Below are positions 27,287-35,669 of a DNA stretch of 64,000 nt, piece after piece. A program made the position numbers and the translations under genes. This DNA is from Mycobacterium sp. OTB74 (lineage in GTDB: Bacteria; Actinomycetota; Actinomycetes; Mycobacteriales; Mycobacteriaceae): assembly GCF_029892685.1 (NCBI RefSeq), contig NZ_JARXVD010000005.1, positions 62,001-126,000 on the forward strand, written 5' to 3'. Under the pieces are notes generated by a model. It worked only from the letters and a program-made list of their open reading frames with translations. It was not told the DNA's origin and did not search any database. The stretch's first letter is position 1. Each line of letters starts with the position of its first letter.

Positions 27287-28106
27287 ACCACGAACGCGAC
27301 GGCAGGAAGTCCATCAGTCCATCTAGCGCACGTTGCAGGTTCTCGTCGGTGCCGGCCAGGAAGCTTCCGTAGAGCTCGCCACTGACCTTGCGCGGCAACG
27401 ACACGATCCGACCCAGCCGAGAGTCCAGGACACCGGCCGCGACATCGGCCTGGGTGTAGGTGCCACCCGAATGCCGCTCGTTGGCGGTGATCTCTACCCA
27501 GGAGTCGGGGTTGCCGATCAGTTCGGCATAGGTCCGGGCAGAGTTCAGCCCGACGCCGAATTGGGTGAGTTGCTCGGGTGTTCGCGCATCGCTCAGCCGG
27601 CTGGTCGACGCGGTCAGCGGCTCAACGTTGGCCGGGTTGGCCGTGCCGAGTACGGCGTTGACCATTCCCGCCAGGCCGACCTGCGGTGCGACGCGTTGCA
27701 GTACAAGCATTTCCCCGTCACGGGCGGCGACGACGTGCCGTGCGCCTTTGCGGCACACCACAAAGCGCACCATCTTCCCGCCGAGGTCACGGCGCCACCA
27801 CCGGCCTTCCAGCGTGCGATCGGCACGGCTGATGGTGTCGACCATGGCAGCGACTTCGGGATGCGGCGTGCCATGAACATCGAGTACGCCCTGCGCGGTC
27901 AGGTCCCGCCGGACCTGCTCCCACACTATTTTGCGGAGGTCCAGCTGCGGGATGTTCGGCCGGATGCCGAGCGACGTCGGGAAGTCCAGCAGGCCGAGCT
28001 GGTCAGCGATGACCAACATGCCGTCGATGGTGACCTCCATGGCCACGACGTCGTCGCTTCCCCCCGAAGCGCTGCTCGCTGCTGAGTACGGTCCGGTCAT
28101 GGTCAA
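27249..28106 (-). CDS. espG1: ESX-1 PE/PPE chaperone EspG1
   Basis: 285 residues, near the 283 of Rv3866, and similar throughout: V-T-I-D-G-M-L-V-I-A-D-Q-L, L-G-I-R-P-N-I-P-Q-L-D-L-R, V-W-E-Q-V-R-R-D-L-T-A-Q-G-V-L-D, R-T-L-E-G-R-W-W-R-R-D, A-P-Q-V-G-L-A-G-M-V and S-L-P-R-K-V-S-G-E-L-Y-G-S-F-L. EspG binds the tip of PPE proteins in the cytosol and delivers PE/PPE pairs to the ESX core. It is the first gene of the minus-strand ESX-1 string here; espE and espF, which precede it in M. tuberculosis and M. smegmatis, are absent. Confidence 0.93.
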   Translation of the reverse strand: MTMTGPYSAASSASGGSDDVVAMEVTIDGMLVIADQLGLLDFPTSLGIRPNIPQLDLRKIVWEQVRRDLTAQGVLDVHGTPHPEVAAMVDTISRADRTLEGRWWRRDLGGKMVRFVVCRKGARHVVAARDGEMLVLQRVAPQVGLAGMVNAVLGTANPANVEPLTASTSRLSDARTPEQLTQFGVGLNSARTYAELIGNPDSWVEITANERHSGGTYTQADVAAGVLDSRLGRIVSLPRKVSGELYGSFLAGTDENLQRALDGLMDFLPSRSWFDKASADAEYRD

Positions 28107-28625
28107 CCGACCACGGTGCGGTCACACCAGGGCGCGCTACACCGTGCCGCTGTTTGCCTCTGCATATCCACCCCCTGCTCCCGATGCCGGGCATCGGCCA
28201 TCGCTTTCGTAGCTGACCATATCTTCATACGGTCAGGACAAGGCGGCAGCCCGATCTGAAAACTCGTGGTGAACAGGTCCCTGTCCCCAGCTGCAACCTG
28301 CGGGCTGGAGCGGCTCCGTTTCGCCCGGCAGGCAACCCCGACAGCCAACGTTGTTTACCGACGTCAACCCCGGTTCGCCCCCGACCCCACGGCGTCTCCC
28401 CACGACCCTGAGTGAGCCTACCAGCGGCCATAAAGGCACCCTGCACCAATTCCGCTGGGCAACCATCGGCCCAAATCCGCCCTCCGTGGGACGAAACTCT
28501 TTGCCACGCAGCAATTATCAATCGGCCCGACGATCAACGGCAGGCACGGCGGGACGCTTCAAGGTGCGGTAGTTGATACTGGTTGCCATCGGACTGGGTG
28601 AACCCGAGGAGAAAGTACGTGTGCG
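28107..28625. other. Divergent interval upstream of the ESX-1 string
   Basis: 519 bases between espG1 (minus) and the MinD-like gene (plus). I see no frame with an EspE- or EspF-like sequence and no convincing small gene. It should hold promoters for both directions. It contains several short GC-rich inverted repeats (for example GGAGC-GGCTCC at 28308-28318) and two AT-richer patches (28218-28235 and 28508-28522). Confidence 0.5.
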
Positions 28626-29921
28626 GTGACTGATCACGACGACGATCCGCGTTACGATCGGCCCGAACCCGAGCGCTCGGAGCGGCCCGAACGGCACGCC
28701 CGTACCGAGCGCCCCGATGACACCCCACCAGCGTGGCCGCGGGTGCCCAATCCATCTCGCCCCGGCGGCGTTCAGGGCGTTCAGTACACCGAACCGATTC
28801 ATCGCACCGGACCGCCTCAGCCCGGCCCGGCCGCTGCCGGCCCCGGCTATACGCCGCCACCCGGCTATCCGCCGGCACGTACGCCCGGGCCATGGCCGCA
28901 CGGCACCGGACCCCAGGCCGCCGGCGGGGCGAACGCGTCGTATGCGGACGCAATCCGGCGCGACGACCTGATTCGGACCCGCCAGCCGGAGCCTCGCCGC
29001 GGTTGGCGCCGCCTCCTGCTGCGAGCCACATTTGGCCTGGTCAACCTGGGTCCGTCGGCGGCAGAACTGCAAGAGGAGGAGTTGGAGAAGCGGATCAAGG
29101 CCGCGCTTTCCGGCCACTACAAGGTAGGCGTCATGGGCAAGGGCGGGGTCGGGAAGACCACGGTGTCCGCCTCGATCGGTTCGGTGTTCGCCGAACTGCG
29201 CCAGGATGACCGCGTCGTGGCCATTGATGCCGACACGGCGTTCGGCAAGCTGGGCAGCCGGGTCGACCCGAAGGCTCTCGGGTCGTACTGGGAGCTGGCG
29301 GCTGACCAGCATCTCGACACCTTCGCCGACATTCGCAACCGCGTCGGCAACAATGCCGCCGGACTGTTCGTGCTGGCCGGCGAGGCCAGCCCGGCCCGGC
29401 GCAGAGTCTTGGATCCGGCGGTCTACCGGGAGGCGGCGACCCGGCTGGACCGGCACTTCACCATCTCGATCGTCGACTGCAGCTCGACCATGGACAGCCC
29501 GGTGACTCAGGAGGTTCTGCGCGATCTCGATGCCCTGATCGTGGTGTCCTCACCGTGGGTCGACGGGGCCGGGGCCGCCGGACAGACCCTGGACTGGCTG
29601 GCCGCACGTGGGCTGAAGGGGCTGCTGCAGCGGACGGTCGTGGTGCTCAACGACTCCGACGGTCACGCAGACAAGCGGACCCGGGCGATTCTGGCGCAAC
29701 AGTTTTCCGGGCAGGGACAGGCTGTGGTCGAGGTCCCGTTCGACGACCGGCTGCGTACCGGCGCCGTGATCGACCGCACCGCCGAAATGGCGCCTGCGAC
29801 GCGGCGCAAGTTTGTCGAGATCGCCGCGGCGCTGGCGTCGAACTTCCCGAAAAGCGACGACCGGCATCGAGAGCGCTTTCGGCCGCAGGAGGATCAACCA
29901 CCGAGGTACGAGCCGCGCTGA
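28626..29921 (+). CDS. MinD/ParA-like ATPase near ESX-1 (Rv3860-like)
   Basis: 431 residues, starting with GTG. The first 145 are Asp/Glu/Arg/Pro-rich and disordered (Y-D-R-P-E-P-E-R-S-E-R-P-E-R). The C-terminal domain is a deviant Walker ATPase: M-G-K-G-G-V-G-K-T-T-V-S-A-S (about residue 170), A-I-D-A-D-T-A-F-G-K-L-G, and S-I-V-D-C-S-S-T-M-D-S. The layout is the same as EspI and as M. tuberculosis Rv3860, found near whiB6 and ESX-1. It probably acts in the cytosol on membrane positioning or regulation of the secretion system, but its exact role is not known. It converges on the dual-HTH gene with 18 bases between stops. Confidence 0.75.
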   Translation: MTDHDDDPRYDRPEPERSERPERHARTERPDDTPPAWPRVPNPSRPGGVQGVQYTEPIHRTGPPQPGPAAAGPGYTPPPGYPPARTPGPWPHGTGPQAAGGANASYADAIRRDDLIRTRQPEPRRGWRRLLLRATFGLVNLGPSAAELQEEELEKRIKAALSGHYKVGVMGKGGVGKTTVSASIGSVFAELRQDDRVVAIDADTAFGKLGSRVDPKALGSYWELAADQHLDTFADIRNRVGNNAAGLFVLAGEASPARRRVLDPAVYREAATRLDRHFTISIVDCSSTMDSPVTQEVLRDLDALIVVSSPWVDGAGAAGQTLDWLAARGLKGLLQRTVVVLNDSDGHADKRTRAILAQQFSGQGQAVVEVPFDDRLRTGAVIDRTAEMAPATRRKFVEIAAALASNFPKSDDRHRERFRPQEDQPPRYEPR

Positions 29922-29939
29922 GCAGTGCGGCACCGCGAG

Positions 29940-30716
29940 TCAGGCCAGCTGCTCGATGAGGGCCTCGACGAGCACCCTGTCCTGCGCGGACAAGGCAACC
30001 TCGGACTCGGCCCCAACCACGACGTCTTCGGTGACTCCCGCAGCCTGCGCCGTCTCCTGGATGGTCAGGTTGGCGCCCCGCCGGGCGGCGTACAGCCGCT
30101 GGCCGAGCGTGGCCGCGGGCGACTTTGCGCTCATCAGCGTGAGCTCGTCGATCCGACCGCGAACCAGCCCTAGCGCCTTGATCAGCGGCGTTGAGACCGG
30201 GCCCAGCCGGGCTGCGCTGGCTGCTACCGCTTCGAACTGACGCAGATCGGACAGGATTTGCGTGACCCAAGGGGTGAACTCCGAATCCTCGACGGCCGGC
30301 AGCGCGTCCGCCCTGGCGCTGAGAGTGTTGACCGCGGCAACGATCGCCTGCGCGATCAGCGGAACTTCGCCCGCGCTGGCCAACGGCGGTGGCACCGGCG
30401 TGGGTTGCACCGCGGGCGGCGCCTGTGTCGGCACCGCCTCACCGCTACGGATTCGGGCGATGGCCCCCGGTGGCCACTGCAGGATTTCCTCCAGGCGTGC
30501 ACGCGTCTTTTCGCGCGGCCAGCTCCGACCCTTTTCGAAGGCGATCAGTGCGCCGGCGTTGATGACGCCGTCGGCGGCGAGGCTGCGCTGGCTGATATCG
30601 AGTTCGCGCCGGCGGGCCGCAGCCGCAGCTCCAGCGCGTTCCATACCCGGATCTGCGGCCGGAAGGGTGATGTATTCGGTGACATCGTCCTGGTCGACGC
30701 TCGCCAACGGAGTCAC
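29940..30716 (-). CDS. Protein with helix-turn-helix regions at both ends
   Basis: 258 residues. Residues about 28-90 resemble an XRE-type HTH (A-A-A-A-R-R-R-E-L-D-I-S-Q-R-S-L-A, G-A-L-I-A-F-E-K-G-R-S-W-P). The last 60 form a second one (L-G-Q-R-L-Y-A-A-R-R-G-A-N-L-T-I-Q-E-T-A-Q-A-A-G-V-T). Between them lie a Pro/Val-rich linker and a helical region. No membrane segment or signal. It is transcribed divergently from whiB6 across 342 bases and sits within the ESX-1 regulatory neighbourhood, so control of whiB6 or the ESX-1 genes is plausible but inferred. I cannot name a characterised homologue. Confidence 0.7.
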   Translation of the reverse strand: MTPLASVDQDDVTEYITLPAADPGMERAGAAAAARRRELDISQRSLAADGVINAGALIAFEKGRSWPREKTRARLEEILQWPPGAIARIRSGEAVPTQAPPAVQPTPVPPPLASAGEVPLIAQAIVAAVNTLSARADALPAVEDSEFTPWVTQILSDLRQFEAVAASAARLGPVSTPLIKALGLVRGRIDELTLMSAKSPAATLGQRLYAARRGANLTIQETAQAAGVTEDVVVGAESEVALSAQDRVLVEALIEQLA

Positions 30717-31058
30717 CCCCTGCCATTTACCCGCTCAACATGAAACCTGAAGCACCAAGCGCTGCTTGATACAGCCTAGCCCGTCCCGCCTGGCCGGAAC
30801 CATTGCATTGTTCATTTCTGAACCGTGTCGCTGAAGGGTGTCAACGCTTCAGTTAGGCCGTGCAGGCACCGGTTTTCGGGCCCCATCAACACCGTCTGCT
30901 ACCAGATCAGGGCATCATTTCAGGCCCGGTTCGACCCGGCCACCTGCGAGGTTCTTCACCGCTACGGTTTAACTGTTGCATTACTGCGGTGTGGTGCTAT
31001 AGATTCTCCTCCATCGCTACGGAACAAGCGCAGCGGAAAGCACAAAGGAGTACCCCCG
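30717..31058. promoter_or_regulatory. Divergent promoter region upstream of whiB6
   Basis: 342 bases with no supported gene; a frame entering from 30825 lacks a start or composition like whiB6. A sigma-A-like promoter for whiB6 is visible: TTGCAT at 30976-30981, 16 bases, TATAGA at 30998-31003, about 55 bases before the ATG. AAAGGAG at 31043-31049 is the ribosome site. In other mycobacteria this region is where ESX-1 control by WhiB6, PhoP or EspR is integrated; their sites cannot be confirmed by eye. Confidence 0.5.
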
Positions 31059-31355
31059 ATGACCGCAATTGCCATGGACGGCCTGCCACTCGGCGAGTGC
31101 ACCAAGAACCCCGACCAGTGGACGACCATGCCCGATGCAGAAGCCAAGAGCCTCTGCCGGCAATGCCCGCGCCGCTGGGCCTGTGCGCGCGACGCCGTTG
31201 AACTGCCCCGCGCCGAGGGGCTGTGGGCCGGCATCGTCATTCCCGCCGAAGAGGGCCGCGGCCGGACCCATGCGTTCAAACAGCTCCGGTCATTGGCCGA
31301 GCAGAACGGCTATCCGGTCCGCCAGCAGCGCCGGCTGTTTCTCGAAGTCGCTTGA
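31059..31355 (+). CDS. whiB6: WhiB6 iron-sulfur transcriptional regulator
   Basis: 98 residues. The four cluster cysteines are in E-C-T-K, then C-R-Q-C (C-x-x-C), then W-A-C-A. They are followed by the turn G-L-W-A-G-I-V-I-P and a basic C-terminal DNA-binding tail. The ending R-S-L-A-E-Q-N-G-Y-P-V-R matches WhiB6 (Rv3862c, 116 residues) specifically. WhiB6 binds a [4Fe-4S] cluster that responds to O2 and NO and controls the ESX-1 genes together with sigma-A. The ATG at 31059 follows AAAGGAG; M. tuberculosis has a longer N-terminus. It lies about 3 kb from espG1, consistent with its job. Confidence 0.93.
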   Translation: MTAIAMDGLPLGECTKNPDQWTTMPDAEAKSLCRQCPRRWACARDAVELPRAEGLWAGIVIPAEEGRGRTHAFKQLRSLAEQNGYPVRQQRRLFLEVA

Positions 31356-31448
31356 TTCGCCCGCTGCCCGCGCTGCCGATCGAGGGGACGGCAGCGCGGG
31401 CAGCTTTCAACAGTCAACCGAGCTCATCAACCGGACTACGGTGACAAG

Positions 31449-31751
31449 GTGAGCACTACCGACAAGACCGGCGCAGCCACCAGCGTCAGCGCCGAATCCG
31501 GACGTTTCACCATCGCCGTCGAAGGCAAGACCGTCGGCGTGATGGACTACACGGACCGCGACGGTCAGCGGGTTTTCCCGCACACAGAAGTTCTCCCGGC
31601 CTACGAAGGCCGTGGTCTGGCAACGATTTTGGTTGCCGAAGCGTTGTCCACCACCCGCGCCGCCGGACTACGTATCGTCCCGGCCTGCTCCATGGTGAGC
31701 GGCTACATCGCAAAACATCCCGAATACGAACCACTGGTCGATCCGGCCTGA
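31449..31751 (+). CDS. Small GNAT N-acetyltransferase (YjdJ-like)
   Basis: 100 residues, GTG start. This is the reduced GNAT fold of the COG2388 group: G-V-M-D-Y-T-D-R-D-G-Q-R-V-F-P-H-T-E-V, the acetyl-CoA-binding loop Y-E-G-R-G-L-A-T-I-L-V, and the end V-P-A-C-S-M-V-S-G-Y-I-A-K-H-P-E-Y with its typical cysteine. Cytosolic. Substrate unknown for the family. It lies 93 bases after whiB6 on the same strand and converges on the PPOX gene. Confidence 0.85.
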   Translation: MSTTDKTGAATSVSAESGRFTIAVEGKTVGVMDYTDRDGQRVFPHTEVLPAYEGRGLATILVAEALSTTRAAGLRIVPACSMVSGYIAKHPEYEPLVDPA

Positions 31752-31800
31752 GCGAGGTGTGCGCGCTCCGTCTCACTGTGCGTGATGGAGCGCGTCGACA

Positions 31801-32307
31801 TCACTTGTTGAGGTATTGAGCGGTCGACCCGCTCACCGGCATGTCCGGCATGCCCAGCTTGCGGTGATCCCAGCTGCGCGTACGGGTCGGCACCACCCGT
31901 ACCGCGATTCGGTTGTTCATCATCTGGTCGACGAACGGAAGCAGATCCTCGGTGTAGGGACCGGTGTAGCGCTCCCACACACTGATGCCGACGCGCCTCA
32001 GCAGCTCGGGGTCGTCGTCGACGATCTCAGCCCGGCTGTCGATGGACACCCCGCGCAGCGTGCCGTACGTGTCGCCGTCCTCGATCATCACCGTCAGGGT
32101 CGGGTCTCGGCGCAGGTTGACCGCCTTCTGAGACTTGGCTTTGGTCTCGAACCAAATCTCACCGTCAATCAGGGCGTACCACATGGCCACAAGATGCGGC
32201 TTGCCGCTGGGGGAGACGGTGGCCATGGTGGCGGTGCGGCTGCGATCGATGAACTCGGCGATCTCGTCGTCGGTCATCTGGATCTTCTTGCGCTCGTTGG
32301 TTCCCAC
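31801..32307 (-). CDS. PPOX-class (FMN/F420-binding) split-barrel oxidoreductase
   Basis: 168 residues from a GTG start at 32307. The pyridoxamine-phosphate-oxidase-like split barrel is visible: S-R-T-A-T-M-A-T-V-S-P-S-G-K-P-H-L-V-A-M-W-Y-A-L-I-D-G-E-I-W-F, K-S-Q-K-A-V-N-L-R-R-D-P-T-L-T-V-M-I-E-D-G and V-R-V-V-P-T-R-T-R-S-W-D-H-R-K-L. In mycobacteria this group commonly binds F420 or FMN and acts in reduction of small molecules or redox defence; the cofactor is not decided. The frame is open further upstream, but that part is Arg/Pro-rich and overlaps the neighbouring crotonase gene, so the short start is preferred. Confidence 0.8.
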   Translation of the reverse strand: MGTNERKKIQMTDDEIAEFIDRSRTATMATVSPSGKPHLVAMWYALIDGEIWFETKAKSQKAVNLRRDPTLTVMIEDGDTYGTLRGVSIDSRAEIVDDDPELLRRVGISVWERYTGPYTEDLLPFVDQMMNNRIAVRVVPTRTRSWDHRKLGMPDMPVSGSTAQYLNK

Positions 32308-32368
32308 GCCGTTATGCCTATCAGGCCCCGTGCGAGCACCGATGACGGGGCAGCCTGCTGGGCGCGCC

Positions 32369-33022
32369 CTACTGCGTAGCCAGCGCCGTGACGACCTGGC
32401 CGAACATGGTGGCCTTGACCACTGCGACCGTCCCGGGGTCCTTGCCCGCAGCCGGAAGCACCAGGTCGAGGGCCGATGAGGCCACCGCATCCTCGGCCGC
32501 CGCGACGTCCACCAATCCGTACTGCGCGGCATCGGATCCGCCGAATCGCCGGCCGGTGGTCATCGAGGCGATGGCGGCCTGCGGGGTCAGCTTGGCCTGG
32601 ATCAATGCGGCCATGCCGGGGGTGAACGGAATTCTGATGTCGACCTCGGGGAAACAAAAGAATCCGCGATCACTGCGCATGGTCCGGTAATCGTGGGCCA
32701 TGGCCAGCATGGCCCCTGCACCGAACGCGTGACCGTTGATCGCCGCTGCGGTCGGCATCGGCAGTGTGAGCACCCGAGAGAACAGGGCGTGCACCTGGCC
32801 GACGTACCACTGCATCTGGTCGCCGTGCGCCATCAGCCAGTCCAGATCCAGTCCATTGGAGTAGAACTTGCCGGAGCCAGTGGTGACAAGCCCCTGAGCG
32901 TTGTCCCGCACGTCGTCGAGCGCACTGTTGATCTCATCGAAGAAGCCCAGCGAGAAGCGGTTTTCGTCGTCGCCCAGATTCAGAACGGCGATCTGGTCCT
33001 GGTAGGTCACGGTGACGGTCAT
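32369..33022 (-). CDS. Enoyl-CoA hydratase/isomerase (crotonase) family protein
   Basis: 217 residues, at the short end of the crotonase family. The substrate-binding segments are present: L-V-T-T-G-S-G-K-F-Y-S-N-G-L-D-L-D and the oxyanion-hole/CoA loop A-A-I-N-G-H-A-F-G-A-G-A-M-L-A-M-A-H-D-Y-R. It resembles delta3,delta2-enoyl-CoA isomerase-like members such as plant and peroxisomal ECI more than the classical hydratases, since the catalytic glutamate pair is not evident. Expected role: fatty-acid beta-oxidation of unsaturated acyl-CoA. Its ATG overlaps the stop of the TetR gene by 4 bases, so the regulator and enzyme form one operon. Confidence 0.8.
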   Translation of the reverse strand: MTVTVTYQDQIAVLNLGDDENRFSLGFFDEINSALDDVRDNAQGLVTTGSGKFYSNGLDLDWLMAHGDQMQWYVGQVHALFSRVLTLPMPTAAAINGHAFGAGAMLAMAHDYRTMRSDRGFFCFPEVDIRIPFTPGMAALIQAKLTPQAAIASMTTGRRFGGSDAAQYGLVDVAAAEDAVASSALDLVLPAAGKDPGTVAVVKATMFGQVVTALATQ

Positions 33023-33645
33023 GGGTGTGTACTCCTTGTCGTGGTGGGTTGCTCGGCGAGCACCGCCCGAACCGCGACGGTCAGCCGTTCGCGGGCCCAG
33101 CGGTTGTTGATCCTGTTGCGGGACAATAGAATTGATGTTGGTAGGTCGACGATGCAGAGGGTGATGGCATCCACGGCTGCGCCATCGCGACGGCCCCAGA
33201 GAGCGGTCGCAAGGCGGATCATCAAGTGGATCAAGGTGCGGTCCACCGCACTCACTTCCGCGGCGAGGTCGGGCGGGAGGTCGGTCCCGAGCAGGTGGTC
33301 GCGCTGCACCCGCAACAGCAGTGCCGACGACTGCGGCTGCCGACCGGCGAAGACGGCCGGGGCATCGGCGGCGGCAACCACCGCTTCTACCGGGTCGACC
33401 TTATTGTCAGCCAGTAACCCGTCGACCAATTCCGCCTGCACGTCGAGGAATCGGCGCGCTGCCCGCAGCCAGGTGTGTGCGACCAAGTCGGCTCGAGAAC
33501 CGAAGTGGTGGTAGATCGCGCCGTTGGACACGCCTGCCTCGGTTGCCACCGACCGAGTGGTCACTGCGGCGGGCCCGCCTTGGACGGCAAGGGCCTCGGC
33601 GGCGTCGAGCACCGAGTCGAGGTCGTAAAGGCGAGGGCGGGGCAC
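33019..33645 (-). CDS. TetR family transcriptional regulator
   Basis: 208 residues from a GTG start. The TetR HTH is clear near the N-terminus: V-L-D-A-A-E-A-L-A-V-Q-G-G-P-A-A-V-T-T-R-S-V-A-T-E-A-G-V-S-N-G-A-I-Y-H-H-F-G-S-R. The helical C-terminus is the ligand-binding part. It is co-transcribed with the crotonase-family gene (4-base overlap). A 28-base palindrome just upstream of its start is the probable operator. Acyl-CoA-type control of a fatty-acid step is a reasonable inference from the operon. Confidence 0.88.
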   Translation of the reverse strand: MPRPRLYDLDSVLDAAEALAVQGGPAAVTTRSVATEAGVSNGAIYHHFGSRADLVAHTWLRAARRFLDVQAELVDGLLADNKVDPVEAVVAAADAPAVFAGRQPQSSALLLRVQRDHLLGTDLPPDLAAEVSAVDRTLIHLMIRLATALWGRRDGAAVDAITLCIVDLPTSILLSRNRINNRWARERLTVAVRAVLAEQPTTTRSTHP

Positions 33646-33652
33646 CCCCGAA

Positions 33653-33680
33653 CAATAACAGAGCGATTGCTCGGTTATTG
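33653..33680. promoter_or_regulatory. Probable TetR operator
   Basis: Imperfect palindrome: 12-base arms CAATAACAGAGC and GCTCGGTTATTG (11 of 12 positions complementary) around GATT, 7 bases upstream of the TetR GTG start. It also overlaps the last codons of the phosphatase gene. Position and symmetry fit self-repression. Confidence 0.6.
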
Positions 33681-35381
33681 AATCCGGTTGACCTCGCGGC
33701 GATAGGTGAGCTTGTCGAACTCCCGGCCATTCTCGTCGACGGCGGTGACGTCCATCTCGCTCATCAGTTGACCCGGGCGCACATCGACCCGGATGAACGC
33801 ATAGTTCCGAAAGCGCACCCGCGACCAGGCGACCCCTTCGGGTTGCTTGCCACCCGCCGGTGTCCAGACGAAGCTGTTTCGCACATAGGTGTCGGGAACT
33901 TCTCTGCCGCGGAAGCTTTCTGGCTCACCCGGCTGGAAGTCGTACCGAGGTCGCCCACCGCTGCCGACGGTGTAGTAGACGGTGCCATCGGTCTCGGGAT
34001 AGACGGTGCCGTTGTCGCCTGCGACTTTCGTCGGCCGGCCCGCGCGAATCGGATCGGTGCGCTCGTACACGTGGTTATGACCCTGCAACACCAGATCGAC
34101 ACGGTACCGGTCGAATAGGGGAGTCCAGGCATCCCTGACGCCGCCGTCGCTGGCATGCGATGCGGTGGTCGAGTAGGCGCAGTGGTGAAAGAAGCAGACG
34201 ATGAAGTCGATGTTCGGGTCGGCCCGATAGCCGGCCAGGGTTTGTTCCACCCAACTGTTCTGAGCTCCACCGGAATACCCTGTATTAGAACGGATTTCAT
34301 AGCTCACGTCGTTGGCATCCAGCGAAAGCACCGCCACGTTGCCGTAGCTGAACGAATACACCGATGGACAGGCCGACGGGCCGTTGTCCGGAAAGCCAAG
34401 GCGCGCAAGGTGTCCTCCGTAGCCGTGAGTGGGGTAGGCCGCCTCCATGTCGTGGTTACCGGTAGCGAACATCCACGGCGTATCGGCCGCACTGGGCTCG
34501 ATCGAGCGCAGGTAGACGTCCCAGACGTACGGGTTGTACTTGTCGAATCCCTTTGCCACCTTGCCCTTCGAGACGTATGCCGGCGGGCTACCGGTTCCGT
34601 TCGGATCAGCGTAAGCGATGTCACCGGCCAACAGATGGAAGGCCGGGCGAGCCGCAACGATCTGGTTGAGCACGTTGGCGGTGTGTGGCACGTGCGGGTC
34701 GTTATCGAGGCTGTAACCACTGTCGTCGTAATCGCCACGCTTCACCCCATGGGGCTGCGTCGGTGTTTCGTCGGTGCCTTGATCGCCCATCATGGTGAAC
34801 CGAAACGGCGCCAAGGTGTTTCGCGTGCTCGGCATTGCCGTCGCCGCCGACCGGACATCGCTGACGAAGCCGTCCTCGGTGCGCCAGCGGTAGAAGTGCG
34901 GCGTGCCGCCGGGCAGGTCATCGACCTCTAGGTGGACGTAGAACTGTTCGGCGGCCAACACTCCGCCGTCGCTGGACGGGATCTGGGTGAGCAGGTTGCG
35001 CACCTCGGCCTCCTGCGTGGCACCTAGCTGTGCTGTCGGCCCATGATCGACGAAGACCCTGGTATCCGCTGGGTTTCGGGACAGCTGTGCGCTGAGTCGG
35101 AGCTGGCGGGCGGCGTCAGCGCCGAATCCGACATTGCGATTCGCTACCGTCAGCGGCGCATCCTGCGCGTAGGCCCGGCGCCCGAACGGCGTCAACCCCA
35201 CCGCCGCCACTGCCGCAGCGGCCGCCGACCCGCGCAGGAAGTTGCGGCGCGTCACCCGGTTCCGCCGCAGAAATGCCCGATGCCACTCGTACTGCTCAGC
35301 CATGGTCAAGTGGGTAGCAACGGCGGGCGAGATTCCGGTATCCGGAATCTCGCCAGCGGCAGTCAATCGGTCGGCAGCCAT
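33675..35381 (-). CDS. Tat-exported purple acid phosphatase-type metallophosphoesterase
   Basis: 568 residues from ATG 35381; starts at 35570 and 35303 are also possible. A twin-arginine signal (V-T-R-R-N-F-L-R-G-S followed by an Ala/Val-rich segment) indicates folded export. A fibronectin-III-like N-terminal domain precedes the catalytic domain, which carries the purple acid phosphatase metal ligands: M-M-G-D-Q-G-T-D, G-D-I-A-Y-A-D, G-N-H-D, F-F-H-H and G-H-N-H-V-Y-E-R. Rv2577 of M. tuberculosis is of this family. Expected role: hydrolysis of phosphomonoesters outside the membrane, with a two-metal site. The gene is divergent from the HtrA-like protease and ends inside the operator of the next TetR gene. 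Confidence 0.87.
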   Translation of the reverse strand: MAADRLTAAGEIPDTGISPAVATHLTMAEQYEWHRAFLRRNRVTRRNFLRGSAAAAAVAAVGLTPFGRRAYAQDAPLTVANRNVGFGADAARQLRLSAQLSRNPADTRVFVDHGPTAQLGATQEAEVRNLLTQIPSSDGGVLAAEQFYVHLEVDDLPGGTPHFYRWRTEDGFVSDVRSAATAMPSTRNTLAPFRFTMMGDQGTDETPTQPHGVKRGDYDDSGYSLDNDPHVPHTANVLNQIVAARPAFHLLAGDIAYADPNGTGSPPAYVSKGKVAKGFDKYNPYVWDVYLRSIEPSAADTPWMFATGNHDMEAAYPTHGYGGHLARLGFPDNGPSACPSVYSFSYGNVAVLSLDANDVSYEIRSNTGYSGGAQNSWVEQTLAGYRADPNIDFIVCFFHHCAYSTTASHASDGGVRDAWTPLFDRYRVDLVLQGHNHVYERTDPIRAGRPTKVAGDNGTVYPETDGTVYYTVGSGGRPRYDFQPGEPESFRGREVPDTYVRNSFVWTPAGGKQPEGVAWSRVRFRNYAFIRVDVRPGQLMSEMDVTAVDENGREFDKLTYRREVNRIQ

Positions 35382-35669
35382 CCGTCGATGCTGGACCAGC
35401 CCCGCCAATCCCGCGAGCCGACCTCCCGATCCTCGAGCAATGTTCAGCTCAGCTTCACCGATCGATGGGTACTGCGGCAGCGGCAAATTCGTGTGACCCG
35501 CGTCGCGCCCGAGTCGATTATGAGCGCCACCTGACATCGGCCGAGCAAAGTCTTGGCCAGCACCGAACACATTCTCAGCAAAGCCTCAGTCGGCGTCGGC
35601 AGCCTGAAAACACACAGCGTGTGCCACACACGCCCCTTGGCATCTCTAGAAAGAAGAAGCGGAACACAG

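Noticed and set aside
28221..28430. Possible riboswitch upstream of the ESX-1 string
   Set aside because: Short resemblance to pieces of c-di-AMP riboswitches (a CCCGACAGC-like segment) but the required conserved blocks and order are absent, and the orientation does not fit the neighbouring genes.
28103..28521. espE or espF upstream of espG1
   Set aside because: The short minus-strand frames here are Arg/Cys-rich and lack the WXG100-like pattern or length of EspF and EspE.
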